Source: Rhizodiscina lignyota | Lineage: Eukaryota > Ascomycota > Dothideomycetes > Aulographales > Rhizodiscinaceae | Assembly (NCBI GenBank): GCA_010015805.1 | Contig: ML978126.1 | Location: 1,860,001 to 1,924,000 of the forward strand | Direction: 5' to 3' | DNA length: 64,000 nt | Shown here: piece by piece, positions 19,573 to 32,287 of the stretch | Numbering within the stretch: position 1 is the first letter of the stretch | How the letters are laid out: each line of letters begins with the position of its first letter | The notes under the pieces: model-generated | What the model saw: the letters and a program-made list of their open reading frames with translations, nothing else | Databases searched by the model: none | What the model was told of the DNA's origin: nothing | Program-made: the position numbers and the translations under genes

Positions 19573-21655
19573 TCACAGCTGCGTGAGTTTCAGGATGTCA
19601 TGCCGCGCGAAGAAACTCCTGTTCCGCTTTCCGAAAACATCTTGAGATTCGTCAGTCATATATCATCTTTACAGTAGAGACAGTGGGGTGAGTGACAGGG
19701 AGACTTACACATCAAAATCGTAAGTGCACAAACGGCGACTTGCACGCTTCCCAGCACAATGAAAATGTGCTTGATGCCGTGCTCGACCAGCCAATTGTAT
19801 CCGCTCCAGGTGAGTCCGAAGCTGAAGATGTTCTTGAAGACGAGTAGACAAGTGAACGCTTCGATCGCAATATTTCCTGCCACCACCACTCGGTCAGCGA
19901 ACAGACACTAGATGGCCGTATCACAGCACTCATTAACTAAAAAAAAGGGGAAGAAAATACTTACGATGTGCATCAACAATATATAACGCGCTCGACACCG
20001 CCCCAACAACCATCCCGGCCACCTCAAACGCAAAGAAGAAATCCGGCCAGAACCATCCATACCTGAACGTATTGTCGCTGGTAATACCGAACCCATACAA
20101 ACCACAGCACCCCAATACGAGCTGTGGGATGACAAGGATCAATCTAAACTCCGGCTCATAAACTCCTCTATTGCGCCTCGTCATGAACGCCGGCACCGAG
20201 TCCGCCAACAGCCCTGCTAACAGGAACCCGACTACCGCGCCGATAAACGCGCCGGTGTACATGTACCCCGTCTGGACTTCGTTGAAGAAGAGCGGGGGCC
20301 CGAGCATGATGGCTGCGAGGACGATGCCGATGAAGACGGTCCAGCCAATGAGCGTGCCTTGGATGAGGCACGCCCAGAGGATACCTGGATGCAGGAAGAG
20401 CGCGAAGGGGCGAAGGAGCAGTTTGAAGTAATTGTCGTTTGTTTTGCGGCCGTTGAAGGGGGCGAGGCGTTGCAGAAGGGTTTGCTTGGTGGGACTACCA
20501 GAGGGGGCTGTGGTGTGGAGATGCTGAACATCGCTGGATGGGAGTGGTTTATCTGGATTGTCGTTGTCTGCGGTCGATGGTCTCTGCGTGTCTCCTGAGA
20601 CGTCCATTTCTTTCGATGTGGCTGTGTTCACCGGGTCAGACTCTTCGTTAGTCGCCTTCAGTGTGTCCATTTGCCGCTTGTAGGTCGAGTCATTGAGCAG
20701 CGTATCCGTCTCCAGACTGTTGTCTCTTGGATACGCCGTCTCTGGGACAAATAGCAGAACGACAGGTAGCAACGCGCCAGTGAAGATCGCCACGAAATAG
20801 AACGTCCAAGGCCATCCCAGAGCATGCGTGATCCTACCAACAACAACAGGCGTAAAGAAAGCTCCCCCAAAGACAGCAAAGTTCGTTAAAGCCATGCGCT
20901 TGCCTCGCTCATGCACGTAGTAAAGCTATCGCTCCCAATCAGCACTTCATCCTCAAAACAACGAATACCAAAACTCACGTCCCCAACCGTAGCATTAACA
21001 AGCGCCTCAAACGGCGCCAGCCCAATCCCCTGAAAAATCCTAGCCCACAGCAGACTCGTATAGTTGCTCCCGCTCGCGCCTCCCCACGCGCTGCTGAAGA
21101 TGATGAAGATTGTACCGATGATGAAGGTATGTCTCTTTCCCCATACTCTTGCTGATGGCACGAACAGGAAGCCCGCAACGCCCACGCCGAGGAGATGGTA
21201 CCCCGTCAGCAGCGCCATGTCTGTAAACGTCCTGCCGAAATGCAGCGCGAGAGTGAGCGTGTTGGCTGCGAGGAGCGGGGAGAGGGACGCGGCGATGACG
21301 GAGAGGAGGGAGAGGGTGAAGAGGATGAGGTCGCGCTTCCAGAGGGGCCAGTTCTATCTCTCATTAGCCCTCAATTGTCATCGACAGGCCTGATCTATCC
21401 AATCTGGAGACAGACAAGAGGATCATTGGGATCGTCCGAAGGCTGCGGGACAAGAATGATCGGATGCGCGCCGCTTCTGTCATATTTCAGGTTCGGATCG
21501 ATGATCGAGTTCTCTTCATGTTGGCGCGCTTCGTCATCTAGAACGTACGCGGTTCCTGCGATATTATGAATTAGTCGCAGTCTCCGGCATGAATTGATAG
21601 AAAGCATACCAGGGACGTGCTCAAGCTTTCTATCCTCGAGAACGCCGAGACCCAT
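19573..21655 (-). CDS. MFS transporter (12-TM type)
   Basis: Six exons: 21610-21655, 21416-21555, 20979-21353, 19965-20925, 19709-19876, 19573-19640; phases agree throughout and give 585 aa. A soluble N-terminus ends in DDPNDPLNWPLWKRD, the usual entry to TM1 in fungal MFS drug/organic-ion transporters. The RVWGKRHTF loop is the MFS loop 2-3 signature. WARIFQGIGLAPFEALVNATVGD and the YYVHERGKRMA loop, then VPETAYPR before the long central cytoplasmic loop, fit the DHA1/HOL1-like fungal groups. The end YVFGKRNRSFFARHDIL is typical. Substrate unknown. The second intron uses a weak GTCTGT donor. Confidence 0.88.
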
Positions 21656-22603
21656 TATGAGTTATGCAAGGACAGCAGTGCCCTTCTGACGATGCTATGT
21701 CACATTTCAAAAATTGAGAATGGCGCTGTGTGCGATCAATGGTGTAATAATGGAAGGGAAGAAGGAGCAATGCGCGTTTAGCAAGAGGTTCGGCACGGCT
21801 TGCGTCGACCTCCAGCCAGATGCGACGCTAGATTGGAGCAAGGGTGAATCGCGACTGCCATTGGATAGTGCTTCAACATATGCATTCATACACATGTAGC
21901 TGAACATTCAGCTCAATTATTCAAGAAATCCAAGAAGAGTCTTGTGGCCGCAAATACTTCAAATCACAATGATCAAGTTCACAGTCCAAGATGCGTTCAA
22001 GAATCTTCGATTCTTATTCGTAGTAACAGTCGGAGTGCGCAGCTCGTGGTATCTACAGCCCTATACAATCGCAGCAATGAAAGCAATGTAGACTCCATTC
22101 GCAAAATCCAATGCAGAGTCCAGGCCATATGCAGTCGGCCATGTGAGTTCCCGTCCGTCGTATCGTAGATACCATGAAAGTATTCGCCTCAGCCCCGCTC
22201 ATCAATCTGACGCCTAAACCCGAGTCATGAAGCGTATGGAGCGAGGTGAGGCCGTTCGTTAACCAGAAACAAAGAAAAGAAAAGAAAGAAAGAAACATGA
22301 TCCAAAGACGCCCAAATGTTCCGCACGCTAGTTGAACATGGTCTATTCGAATTTGCAATTTACTGCGCCAGAGCCGTGAATGCGTTTCGTTCGTCCAACG
22401 CGGTCGGGTACTCCGGTATGATGTGATCAAAAGAGAAAACGCTTGCTGCTGTATATGCCATTGCCATCCAAACGCCTTGAAAACAACCCTAAAAAATTTG
22501 ACAGAAAGTCTTTGTAAGACGAGTCTTGATTTGATTGATCGAGACGAGCTTCTGAGCCGAAGCGAAGTGAAGAGACAAACTCGTATTCGGAAGAAGCGCA
22601 CAC
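21656..22603. other. intergenic region between the Atg1 and MFS genes
   Basis: About 950 bp, both flanking genes on the minus strand. It includes a purine-rich A/G run near 22262-22297. No gene seen. Confidence 0.4.
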
Positions 22604-25600
22604 TCATTTGGGCGGAGTGCTTGTGATAGTTGGAGGAGTAAGAGCCGGTGGACTTCTGCCAGCTAGTTGGCCAGTCGTCGCGGGAGCCGATGCGCGCTTT
22701 GAGGCCTTCTGGATCTCGGTCTTCTTCTTGAGGGACTTGAGCCGAGCCTTTGTGCCATCCAGAACTGTAATATTTAGTATGTCACTTCAGGGGGGAGATA
22801 AGGGATACATACTGCTTTGAATAGATGCGCGATCTTCTCCTTCCAGTCCATTGATCACGTCGTCGTCTGCGCGGTTGCTGCGGCCAGGGCCACTTGACTT
22901 GCGCGGGTTCACGTCCTCGTCGGTGTCGAGTACTGCCTCGAGCATGAGAATAGCCGTCCTATACGCGATCTCGCAGCCCTCGAGATCAATGTTGACGAGC
23001 TCGTTAACGGCTGCAGCGCGGCTCATCTCACAAGCTCTCTCGTACATGAGCTTCTCGGCAGTGACCCCGGTCGTCAATTTGATATCATCCGCAGAGGTGC
23101 CAATGCTCGTACCAGAATGTGACACCGAGTGGTTGCTCGGATGACTCGGGTGATCAATCGGAAGCTGCTTCTGCGCATCAACAAGCTTGCGGCCGACGAA
23201 TTCGGACTTGTCATAGCACTCATTAAAGCGATTCCTACTCCATTGGACGACATTGTTCATGCGCGCGCCGATAGTCGCTAGATTCTTGCTATTCGACCTC
23301 GGAGACTCGCTGATGACTTCGCCGCGGTTCTTGTGGCCCCACCAGCTGCCCGCAATGTCCATGACCTTGGCAAGAGTCGCCAGAGCTTTGACATATAGAA
23401 CGAGAGCTTCCTCGGAGATTACGATTATAGCGTCGACGGTCAGGTCGTCGTCGTCCTCAGCTTCTGCTTCACTAGCGCGTTTGGCTCCTATACCCATGAG
23501 GCCGCCGTCATTTGAAGGTGTCGCAGGAAGAAGCTGCTTGTATTTGACTTCCGCAAACCCATAGATAACATCGCTGCGGGTTGCAAGTTCCTCAGCAAGC
23601 ATAACTACCTTGCTGTCCTCATCTTTTGGATCCGCTGGCTTAGTCGTGTCGCCAATCATGAGCATGCTGCTTTGCGCCGTAGGATAAGTCGGAAACGCGC
23701 TGTAGCCCTGTGGAGGCGAGAACCCCTTGCCGCCGCTTGGGGGTGAGAATCCCATTCCAAACAAACGGAAATTGGCCATATTTAGCGCCTTGGAAATCGC
23801 AGAAGTCGCAGAGCCAGGATTCGGGCCGTACCTTCGCTCATAAGATGCGTTGCGCGAATGTGTTTGCTCTGGGCGGTGCTTGCCTGTAGCAATCTGAATT
23901 GCACGGGAAGGCGTTACGGTTGCGCCTGTCGTCGAGTTAGGAGCTCCTTGAGTAGTCGCCCTGCGGACCATTGCTCCCTGATTCTGCGGTGAGAGCGGAC
24001 GGTCTCGAAGATGGCCACCACGTAATTGAGGGCTATGAGCAAGCTCATCTGCGAGCGCATTTACCTCGACTGACTTCTTCTCCACTATAATATAATCTCT
24101 TTCAAAAGCGACGTCCTGTGCAGCTCGTTCTCTGGCTTCGCGCAAAGCTCTTTCGTCAACTCTCTGCGGAACTCGCTCGCGCTCAAAGTGCTCTTTAAGA
24201 TACGACGAACTCGGAGATGGAGTGTTGCGGCTATTGCGTCTCTCGATTGCCATTGCAGCCGCAACTGGCGCCTTATCGTGAACAGGTCTTGGCGGGGCCG
24301 TGGCGTGGCCCACAAGGGAAGGTCTGCGGCCTTGCTGAACAGGTCCAGGTATCGGGTAGTCAGGCGGAGGTGTTGCAATTTGTGCTCGCTCTGGACGTGG
24401 AGACCTTTGTGAAGGAGTCCTGGATGGTGGTGTACCTTGCGGCTTAATTGGTCTCTTTTCCATTGCTTCGGCGACGGATACTGGCCGCTCGCGTAGCGCG
24501 GGGGTGGCATTCCTCTCATCTCTCACGTCTTCCTGAACGTTCATCGCGGGCATTTTCTGCATTCTCTTGCTTGCGCCAGAACCATGCATATCAGCTTCGA
24601 ATGGCCGATCCTCGTCTACAAGACCCGGAATTTCTTCTCGAACGACAGGATCCGAGAAAAAGGGCTCAAAGCCGATTCTTTCCGTAGGTGACTTCTTCAA
24701 TAGAGCTCGGATCAAGGCCTTCATACCACTGCTGATGATTGTACCTTCCGGGAACTTGATCTTGTCTTCCTGCTTCTCGATCCTGCGCAATAACTCGACA
24801 TGATTGTTCGCCCGGAAAGGAGGTTTGCCGACCATCATCTCATGCAGCACAGTTCCCACTGACCACAGGTCCGCCTTGGCATCATATTTCTCGTACCGAA
24901 GAATTTCCGGAGCCATATAGAGCGGTGAGCCACATAGAGTCTCGGCCAATGACGTCTGCGGAAGGACGCGAGCAAATCCAAAATCCGCGACCTTCAGCAT
25001 AGGAAGAGACTCAACCCCAGCGGCCGGTATCAGGGAATTTTCGGCAACTTGAAGCGGCATGAGTTCAGGCTTATGCTTTACGTACCAGTGCGGCGATGGG
25101 ACGAGAAGAAGATTCTGAGGCTTGATGTCGCGGTGCACATAGCTCTTTGACCGGAGAAATTCCAGCGCACTTGCAATCTGTTTCAGGAAATGCCTTGCGA
25201 CGACTTCGTTCAGGCCGCCGACGGGAGGATTCGGGTACTTCCTCATCATATCTCTTGTCACCTCGTGATTCGCCAGCGTGCTCCGACCCTTGATGAACTG
25301 TGACAAGTCTCCCATCTCGCAAAACTCCATGACGATATGCATATGCTGGTCCGTCTCTTGGCAATCGATAAGCGCGACGATGTGGGGATGCTGCAGGCTC
25401 TTCAGGATGTTGATCTCGGCATATAAATTCTCGCGCAGCTTCTTGTTGAGCTTGTACAGCTGTACGGACTTGATTGCGACGAGGGAGCGCTTTTTCTACA
25501 CAATACCACGAGGGTCAGTACCTGCCAAGGCTGATGTAGAGACGAATACAGGGAACAAGGCTGCACGCCCCATCATCAAAGTTTCCATCGCGGAACATCG

Positions 25601-25764
25601 TGTTTCAGGGAGCTACTAACAATGTGTATTCCTTTGTAGACCAGCGCGAAGCTTCCTTTGCCAATCTCTCCAAGACGTTGCCACCGATTCGCGATGGTTA
25701 CGGAGCTACTTGAGGTCGAGGTCGAGCTTCGGGAAGCTCCCGCCGGCGGTGGTCTCGCTGCCAT
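22604..25764 (-). CDS. ATG1: autophagy serine/threonine kinase Atg1
   Basis: Initiating kinase of autophagy (ULK1 homologue), acting with Atg13 and Atg17 at the phagophore assembly site. Exons 25621-25764, 22813-25495 and 22604-22764 (introns 125 and 48 nt) give 995 aa, close to the usual fungal length. The kinase domain starts [24 protein letters not shown] Lys is about residue 57; HRDIKPQN Asp about 171; DFG about 219; [10 protein letters not shown] follows. A long disordered middle leads to the C-terminal helical domain (from about 700, [17 protein letters not shown] onwards) which binds Atg13, and the protein ends with the characteristic [14 protein letters not shown] just before a Pro/Thr-rich tail. 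The start at MAARPPPAG is chosen because the kinase domain follows within 30 residues; the frame is open further upstream without family-like sequence. Confidence 0.95.
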
Positions 25765-27642
25765 GATGGATGCTTTGGCAGATGCAGTTGTCTGATGGCG
25801 TCGATGTTCGATGTCGACGTTCGGAGCTCTCCGGTCCCGTGGAAAGCGTGAGGACGGGGACGTAGTAAGCTCGACGGTCGAGTTGCGGTCGCGGAGCGAA
25901 GCTGGGTCGCTTTGTTGAGATGGATCCGCGAAGGTGTTGGTGGGAGCTGCTAAAGAGCGTGTGGAGGCTCGCGGCTCGAAATGGAGGTTGTTGCAGCAGC
26001 ACAGCTGGTTGGTGAATGTAACGAATGGCAGCGAATCATAGCTGTTGGGACATTGGCGGCGTGAAGGGCAAAGGTAGCGAGGGCGCGAAGGGGAGTAGAG
26101 CAAAAGGGCAGGTGTGGTCTGAAAACCAGAAGAATGCCAGGTAATAGGCAGAGAAAAGGCAACTGTCGAAGGGTAACGGGGCTGATGAGGGAGGTTGAAG
26201 GTGACTGGAGAGGGCGTGGTGGTGAAGCAGAGCAGAGGTCGATCACCACGACAAGGTCACCGCTGCCGCTAAGCCGTTCAGGGCGTGCGCAGGGGACGTG
26301 ACAGCGCGCACGGCCGGGGCAGTATAGACGCGGCTGCGGCCCGCACGCAGCATCACTCGAGCGTGCGGCGCGCCGTCTATTCTGCCAGCGCTCCCCGGCC
26401 TCCCTCAGGCAAAGACTCGGCTCATCGATAAGGAAACGCCGTGCCTGCCTGTACAGCGCGGCGCGCGCGTGGAGGCAAGCTAATGGTGGATGGCAGCAGC
26501 GATGGCGAGAATGGCGACAGAACACCGCTCGAACGACGCTTTCGTCTGTCCGTGGCCACCTCCGCTTCATCTGCCTGCTCGCTTCATGGGGTCGCTGCGT
26601 CTCGTTGCACACGCGCCCGTCGTCCAGTTCCTGCGGCACCTGATCGAGCACCCATGATTCAAGCGGCACTTCGTATGAATGACGGCATCGCTGCTACAAT
26701 TACACACTCTGCCATCCACATTCCCATCATTTTGCCGCCTCCTCTCCGCGAGCGCCATGTCCCCCAGATCTTTGCACAATCCCTTTGTTCACGTCCGTTT
26801 CTTGCTGCTGCTGTCCGCGAGCGTATGCGGCAAGACCTGCTGTCTTCGGAGGCTGGAGGCGCGTCCAATGGCACCTCTCCACACACCCCCTCTGTGCTTA
26901 TAGGCTCAGGGCTCAGCTTGTTAGCCTTGTTCTGCCCACCATCCAACGTTGCAGCAGTGCGTGGGCACGCGATAAACAGCTGCTCGCGACTGATAACCAT
27001 AGCCACAAATCATCGCTACGCCCTCGTTTACAAACGTGATCGTCCCCATGTACATCTTGCTTGTTTTCTCGCGCCTCTCAGAGCGGCATGATCTTCGATC
27101 TGAGCGGCAGACGCGGGAACCGCTCCGACCTCTGCCCATTGGGACGGAGCTTTCTTTTTCAGGACAGTGTACATGTCACTCCACCCATTTTAGTAGGAGG
27201 GAGAGGCAGATAAGAAGTATAGATGTACTCTCTTCTATTCCGTTGGGACGCCCAGCTTTATCCCCTTAAACGCTTACTCACCTCTGGTCAGCTGTTTCCA
27301 GGAAACAGACGCCTGATTCATGAAAGACTCCGACTGCTCCGGTGATACTCGGTATCTCTGATGACTTTCTAGCTCTCATCTAATCAACATCCTCGAGGCA
27401 GGGCCATTGCGGCGTGCTCTATTCCTCTTTCGTCAGGTAATGTACCAAAGTATATAGACGGCTCTCTCCTATACACTTGAATTGCCACATCCAGCAAACA
27501 ATTAGGAGCTATATCAAAATCTAGATCTTCTCATAAATGATCATCAAAAATAGTCTTGGCGGAACTGCGAAAGGATATCTTGAACTCGAAATGAAGCAGA
27601 GGACGCCGAAAACGTCAACGGAAAAGTCTTTCTAGGAAGAAA
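25765..27642. other. 1.9 kb upstream region of ATG1
   Basis: Starts with a GC-rich stretch that probably contains the ATG1 leader and promoter. Long open frames on both strands (such as 26441-27091 plus and 25950-26669 minus) are Arg/Ala/Ser-rich and overlap each other, the pattern of GC-driven chance frames. I call no gene. Confidence 0.4.
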
Positions 27643-28780
27643 CTATACAGCAGTTGAAGCCTTTCGTCGTTCTCGAACCCAGACCTCCTTTTCGCGCTTC
27701 AACTCGGCCTTGACCCAAAACGTGGTAATCAGCGCCCACACGGCTGCCCAAGCAAACGGCAATGTCCATCCAATCTGGAGACCATATCAGTGACATGTCC
27801 GCAACTCTAGGGGGCAGAAAACTCACAACGTAAGCGACATCGCGACTCGTCGTGAAGATAATCACTGTAGTCGCAACGGCTATCGCGCATGCGCCAAATC
27901 CCCAGAAAAGGGTGATGCGATGCAGCATCTGGCGGAAATAGTGGCTTGCCTGGTAGCGAAGGTTCAGCCTCTGCCGGAACTCTGTTCCGCCCGAGCCATC
28001 GACAGCGATTACGTCCTCGATGATGGAGTATATACCCGGTCTCAGCGGTGAGCCCCGAGGTAAAGACGATATCCGCACTGGCGCTCTGTAGCCACAAATG
28101 CGTAGGACATCCACAAGGAGAAGCTCAATGCCAAATGCGTAGCACATGCTGGCCACTGGCATCGCGAGAAGTCGGATTGGAGGTTCTGCTGGCACGGTAC
28201 CACTTGGGTAAGTTAGTTGTGCTCTTGCGATGTATCAAGACTCGATGGCATACACGATAAGTTCCACCATGACTGCTATCCATCCCAAAGAGAGATTCCA
28301 TTGGAACCAATCAAGGTACCATCGTCTCGCACCAATAACTCTGCATGTAGAGCCTCTCTTCCATAGTCTATGAAAGCGGAGGAAGTATTCTACGATCGAG
28401 ACTGATCCGAGCGCTCCAGTGGAGATACTAAAGACTGCGTACTTATGAGCCTCTCGTCAATCGTTGCCATCGAAAGCCAACTCACCGGCATTATGCGATA
28501 AACTCGTCCCATACCACAGCCCAAAGTATAACGCAATAGGCAGGAACACAATATCTATCAATACGAGCGACCAGAAGAAGGCAATCCATTTATACCGCGT
28601 CTTGAGGGTGTAGTTTAGCTCCGGCGGCTGCTCGAAGGATGGATCGATGTAGCGTATTTGCGTATTCGCGAATCGCGACGACGGATTCGCAGCTTCTTCT
28701 GCCCGCTTCCTCGCTCTTTCTTGCTCTTGCTCTTGCGCCCTCTTCTTCCGTTGCTCGAAGTATCCCGAGAACATTCCCAT
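27643..28780 (-). CDS. multi-pass membrane protein, uncharacterised fungal family
   Basis: Four exons (28486-28780, 28254-28434, 27827-28202, 27643-27774) with introns of 51, 51 and 52 nt and agreeing phases give 327 aa. A charged coiled N-terminus (EQRKKRAQEQEQERARKR) precedes the first TM, FFWSLVLIDIVFLPIALYFG, then WYGTSLSHNAVFSISTGALG, FHRLWKRGSTCRVIGARRWYLDWFQWN, a hydrophobic helix near the VELIVGTVP junction, a TM in the second half and a last one, LPFAWAAVWALITTFW, followed by a charged tail. The FHRLWKRG and CRVIGARR..LDWF.WN signature is shared by many uncharacterised fungal membrane proteins. No enzymatic motif is visible; function unknown. Confidence 0.8.
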
Positions 28781-29281
28781 GTTGCGGGTGCGGGTGCGGC
28801 GGACCTGTCTACTCCGTCCTCTGCGTAAGTAATTGGGACGGTCAAAACAAAGGATGGGAAAATGCATACCAGTTAAGGATGGGTCAGGTATAGGTGAATT
28901 GGAGGCATGAAGAGAGTGTGAAGGAGCGTGGGCATGTTCCAGGTCGAGTAAACAGGGGAAATTCCCGGATTAACCAGAGCATTTGAGGTGTATATGGTGA
29001 CAGCAACAGTTTCGGCCGCATGGACCCTGCTGGCACTGACGTATTCGTCGCTTCGAGCCTAAATTCGAGGTGTCTGCGGATCCTGCTCGGCGCCGCGACG
29101 AATCAGACCATCTCTCCTGACCTCAAGACCTGAACTCGGCTCCAAATCGTCCCTTTGCCCTGCACTTCACATCATTCACGTCAGCACGTCACAGCTACAA
29201 CCCACTTACCAATACGCCCAATCCGAATTTCGCCTCCAACTCCACACTTCACATTATCATGTAGAAGATCCCAAGGCAAAC
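28781..29281. promoter_or_regulatory. divergent promoter region
   Basis: About 500 bp between the starts of the membrane protein (minus) and the lipase (plus). Both promoters must lie here; I see no clear TATA box. A Pro/Thr codon-rich-looking stretch near the lipase is CT-rich, as in many fungal leaders. Confidence 0.4.
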
Positions 29282-30475
29282 ATGCGCTTTGGCGGCATTC
29301 TCTACCTCATTGCTGCCCTCCTTCAAGTCGCGCATGCGACAGCAACCTCGTCTCCACATGTAGGAACAGATCAGCAGCGCCTTCAAGATGCGCATCCCAA
29401 CCAGAACCACACGATATCTCCCGCCCTCTTCGCCGAGCTAGAGGAGCTCTCGCGCATCGTCGACATCTCGTACTGCGTCGGCCTGACTGGCACAGGGATC
29501 CAGAAGCCGTTCAAATGCGTCAGTCGGTGCGGTGATTTCGAGAACTTCGAGCTCGTAGCAGCATGGAACACTGGTCCTTTACTCTCTGACTCCTGCGGCT
29601 ACATCGCGCTCTCACACGCGCCATCGCCGAAACGCATTCTTCTAGCCTTCCGTGGGACTTACTCGATCACGAATACACTGTCGGACCTGACAACCATACC
29701 GCAGGAATACGTGCCATACCCAGGCGACGATGACGAGGATGGAGGCAGGAGGGGAGCGAAGTGCGAGAATTGTACTGTTCATATGGGTTTCTTCTCGTCG
29801 TGGTTGAATACCCGCCACTCGATCCTCCCCGTTCTGGAAGAAGTGAGGGCAAACCACACCGACTACCAGCTCACACTGGTTGGGCACTCTCTGGGCGGCG
29901 CCGTCGCAGCGCTGGCTTCGCTCGACTTTATCGCTCGGGGCTGGAACCCGACTGTGACCACCTTTGGCGAACCGCGCATTGGTAACGCAGCGTTAGCGCG
30001 GTACGTCGACCGGCAGTTCAATCTAAGCGATGACTACCTTAAAGACGACAGGATGCTTAAGTTCCGGAGGGTCACGCACACGGACGATCCGGTGCCACTA
30101 CTGCCGCTTGAGGAGTGGGGGTATGCGATGCACGGTGGGGAGATATACATCTTCAAGCCCTCCATTCCCCCGGAAAATAGCGACATCATCCACTGCGTCG
30201 GCCCGACTGATCGACGATGTATCGCGGACGGCACGCTGCCGGATACTTCAGACGCAATGTTTGTTGATGCGCCGCCTGCACTGCCGGATGAGAAGGCCGA
30301 GCAGGTAATTAAAGAGCTAAGGAAGAGATCCGGACGGTGGGATGTGGATGATTGGATCCCGGCGCGGTATAGGCTCTGGCAGTTGTTCTTTGCGCATCGG
30401 GATTACTTCTGGCGATTGGGCCTTTGTGTGCCCGAGGGAGGGTGGTTGGATCGTCCGTCTGAACGGCGGCGTTGA
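29282..30475 (+). CDS. secreted class 3 lipase / feruloyl esterase-like
   Basis: Intronless, 397 aa. A signal peptide (MRFGGILYLIAALLQVAHA) is followed by a fungal lipase_3 domain. Catalytic triad: Ser203 in VGHSLGGAVA, Asp269 in TDDPVPLLP, and His372 in AHRDYFW (a less usual surrounding; His266 or others cannot be excluded). The strand LAFRGTYSITNTLSDL and TFGEPRIGNAALARYVD are family marks. Several Cys pairs (YC..C, C.NC) suggest disulfides, as expected outside the cell. The C-terminal extension beyond the core (about residues 320-397), with an Arg-rich last stretch, is longer than in classic Rhizomucor-type enzymes. Likely acts on acylglycerols; substrate unproven. Confidence 0.9.
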   Translation: MRFGGILYLIAALLQVAHATATSSPHVGTDQQRLQDAHPNQNHTISPALFAELEELSRIVDISYCVGLTGTGIQKPFKCVSRCGDFENFELVAAWNTGPLLSDSCGYIALSHAPSPKRILLAFRGTYSITNTLSDLTTIPQEYVPYPGDDDEDGGRRGAKCENCTVHMGFFSSWLNTRHSILPVLEEVRANHTDYQLTLVGHSLGGAVAALASLDFIARGWNPTVTTFGEPRIGNAALARYVDRQFNLSDDYLKDDRMLKFRRVTHTDDPVPLLPLEEWGYAMHGGEIYIFKPSIPPENSDIIHCVGPTDRRCIADGTLPDTSDAMFVDAPPALPDEKAEQVIKELRKRSGRWDVDDWIPARYRLWQLFFAHRDYFWRLGLCVPEGGWLDRPSERRR

Positions 30476-30754
30476 GTGTGTACGCCTAGTAATATCCTTA
30501 TGCGCTGGACACACATCATGATTGGATGGGAGTATGATTCACGACAGCGTGGGATGAGAGGGCATATACATATGATCAACAACCTTAGTAGTAATACTTA
30601 ATCTCGAATTCCTATTGATAATAGACATCGGACTGCGTCGTCGCTATGACAATCGTGCTCCATGAACTCCTGTGGTACTCCAAAGATTGTTCTACAGTTC
30701 AGTATCTTGTGCAAATTATACAAGTGCTTCAGCGCACTATCCCTCCAAGCTCTA

Positions 30755-31753
30755 CTACTGTTGCTTCTTCTGCGCCGCCGGCCCCATTTCCTTGCTGAAC
30801 GCAAAATACGAGACTTGCAGACTTGCCACGGCCGAGATTCCAGTGTAGAGGATCAGGAATAGAGGAATCGCAACGAGTATACCCGTGAAGATTGCTGGCT
30901 ACTGTTAGTATGACAATAGTTCATAAGTAGAGGACTTATGGAGCCCTACCTGGATTAAAATACTCATATCTCTCAAACAACGGCAACGTCGAGTTAACCG
31001 TGCTATTCGACTGATGCGCATTAACATCACGCTTGAGATCCGTATGCAACGCCGATGGGAACGGGTCGTCCATCTCATACAGATGCAGTTCATGCTCTGG
31101 CATCGAATCTGAATGCGCCGAAGCGGGGGTGGAGGTGTATATGACGATGTAGCTCTGCTCCTGCATGCCGGAGAGCACCGCGTTGAGGAACAAATCATGC
31201 TCCATGATCTTTTCCGCTCGTTCAGAAGCTAAAGATGGAAGGGCGTCGAACACAATCTTCCTCACACGTTTCGACTCGTTGCCGATGGGTGCGTAGCCAG
31301 CCGATGTCTCGACGTCTTCAACCGTAGCCTTGCATCCCAGCTCCAGTTGCTGCGCTATAGCGTCAATGTCAATCTCGCCGATAACTTCGGGCACTGCAGT
31401 CGCTGTCTTAACGGTGTCGTCTCGTTTCTCGAGCCATCGCCTTATGTGTGGATAGGCGCCCCAGTTAGAGAAGTCGGCGGGGGATTGTGACGGTTGGGAG
31501 ACGAGGATGTAGTTGTCCCAATCGCAGGTCTTTAGAAGCTCGGAGAGAGAGTCGCGGATCGTGCTCGACCGGGCGATGTTTGAGGATAGGGCGATGGGGG
31601 TGGAGATACTGCGAGAGTTAGATGTGCAATGCGGAAGGTTAGCTGAGACACTTACGGAGCGCTTGAGAAGAGGAGAAAGGGCGAGGTGTCTTTAAATGCA
31701 GCTGCAGAGCTTATAGAGAGGGCAATCACCCATAGACTCCTTAGGAGCAGCAT
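30755..31753 (-). CDS. BIG1: BIG1 family ER membrane protein
   Basis: Homologue of yeast Big1, an ER membrane protein needed for normal cell-wall beta-1,6-glucan. Exons 31656-31753, 30950-31608 and 30755-30894 (introns 47 and 55 nt) give 298 aa, the usual size. Signal peptide MLLLRSLWVIALSISSAAA, then the family start FKDTSPFLLFSSAP, a lumenal domain with LSELLKTCDWDNYILVSQP, one C-terminal TM (IFTGILVAIPLFLILYTGI), and the typical cytosolic end LQVSYFAFSKEMGP followed by KK. The KKQQ-like end resembles an ER retrieval signal. It is convergent with the lipase gene. Confidence 0.88.
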
Positions 31754-32287
31754 AGTTGTGATCTCGAAGCTGCTCTATTGCTTCTGCCTTCACGATCGTG
31801 ATAACCTCATGCCAGGAGCTCGTGTCGGCTAAAATTCGGCGAAAGCCTGGCTTCCGGCAAAACTAAATCCCCGAATTGAAACATTTGAAGACGAGCAGCG
31901 CCACAATGTAAATCGCTTGACTCATCGAGCCTGCAGCCAGGCGAATTTGTGAGCAAGAGTGCGCAGCTGCGCCTTAGCGCTGAAATCTCATTCTGAGTCA
32001 CTTTTTCTAATTGTTGGCCCGAAAGAGCTTCTCATTTGCGAGACATAAATCGCGGCCTGAGGCCCTGTCACTTGCCACCATCAAACACTTTTGCTCACGG
32101 AAGCGTAAGGAAAACACTAGTTCATTCATTGCAACCGCTCGTCAACGTACTGGCAACTTCTGAGGGTTTTCAGTCCCTTGAACGTTCTTTCATATCTTAC
32201 ACTCTGCAACCTTAGGCTCCCGCATTGCCCGCATTGGAAAATCTATCTGATCCGCCCAATCTGCGTGGCCTTGAATATCACGCAATC
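31754..32287. promoter_or_regulatory. divergent promoter region
   Basis: About 530 bp between BIG1 (minus) and the NF-X1 homologue (plus). It should hold both promoters. No TATA box stands out, in keeping with housekeeping genes. Confidence 0.4.

Noticed and set aside
22262-22297. A/G-rich run near the ATG1 3' end
   Set aside because: Short simple sequence with no further structure.
26441-27091. Long plus-strand open frame upstream of ATG1
   Set aside because: Arg/Ser/Ala-rich composition, overlapping open frames on the other strand and high GC suggest chance; no domain or homology-like segment.
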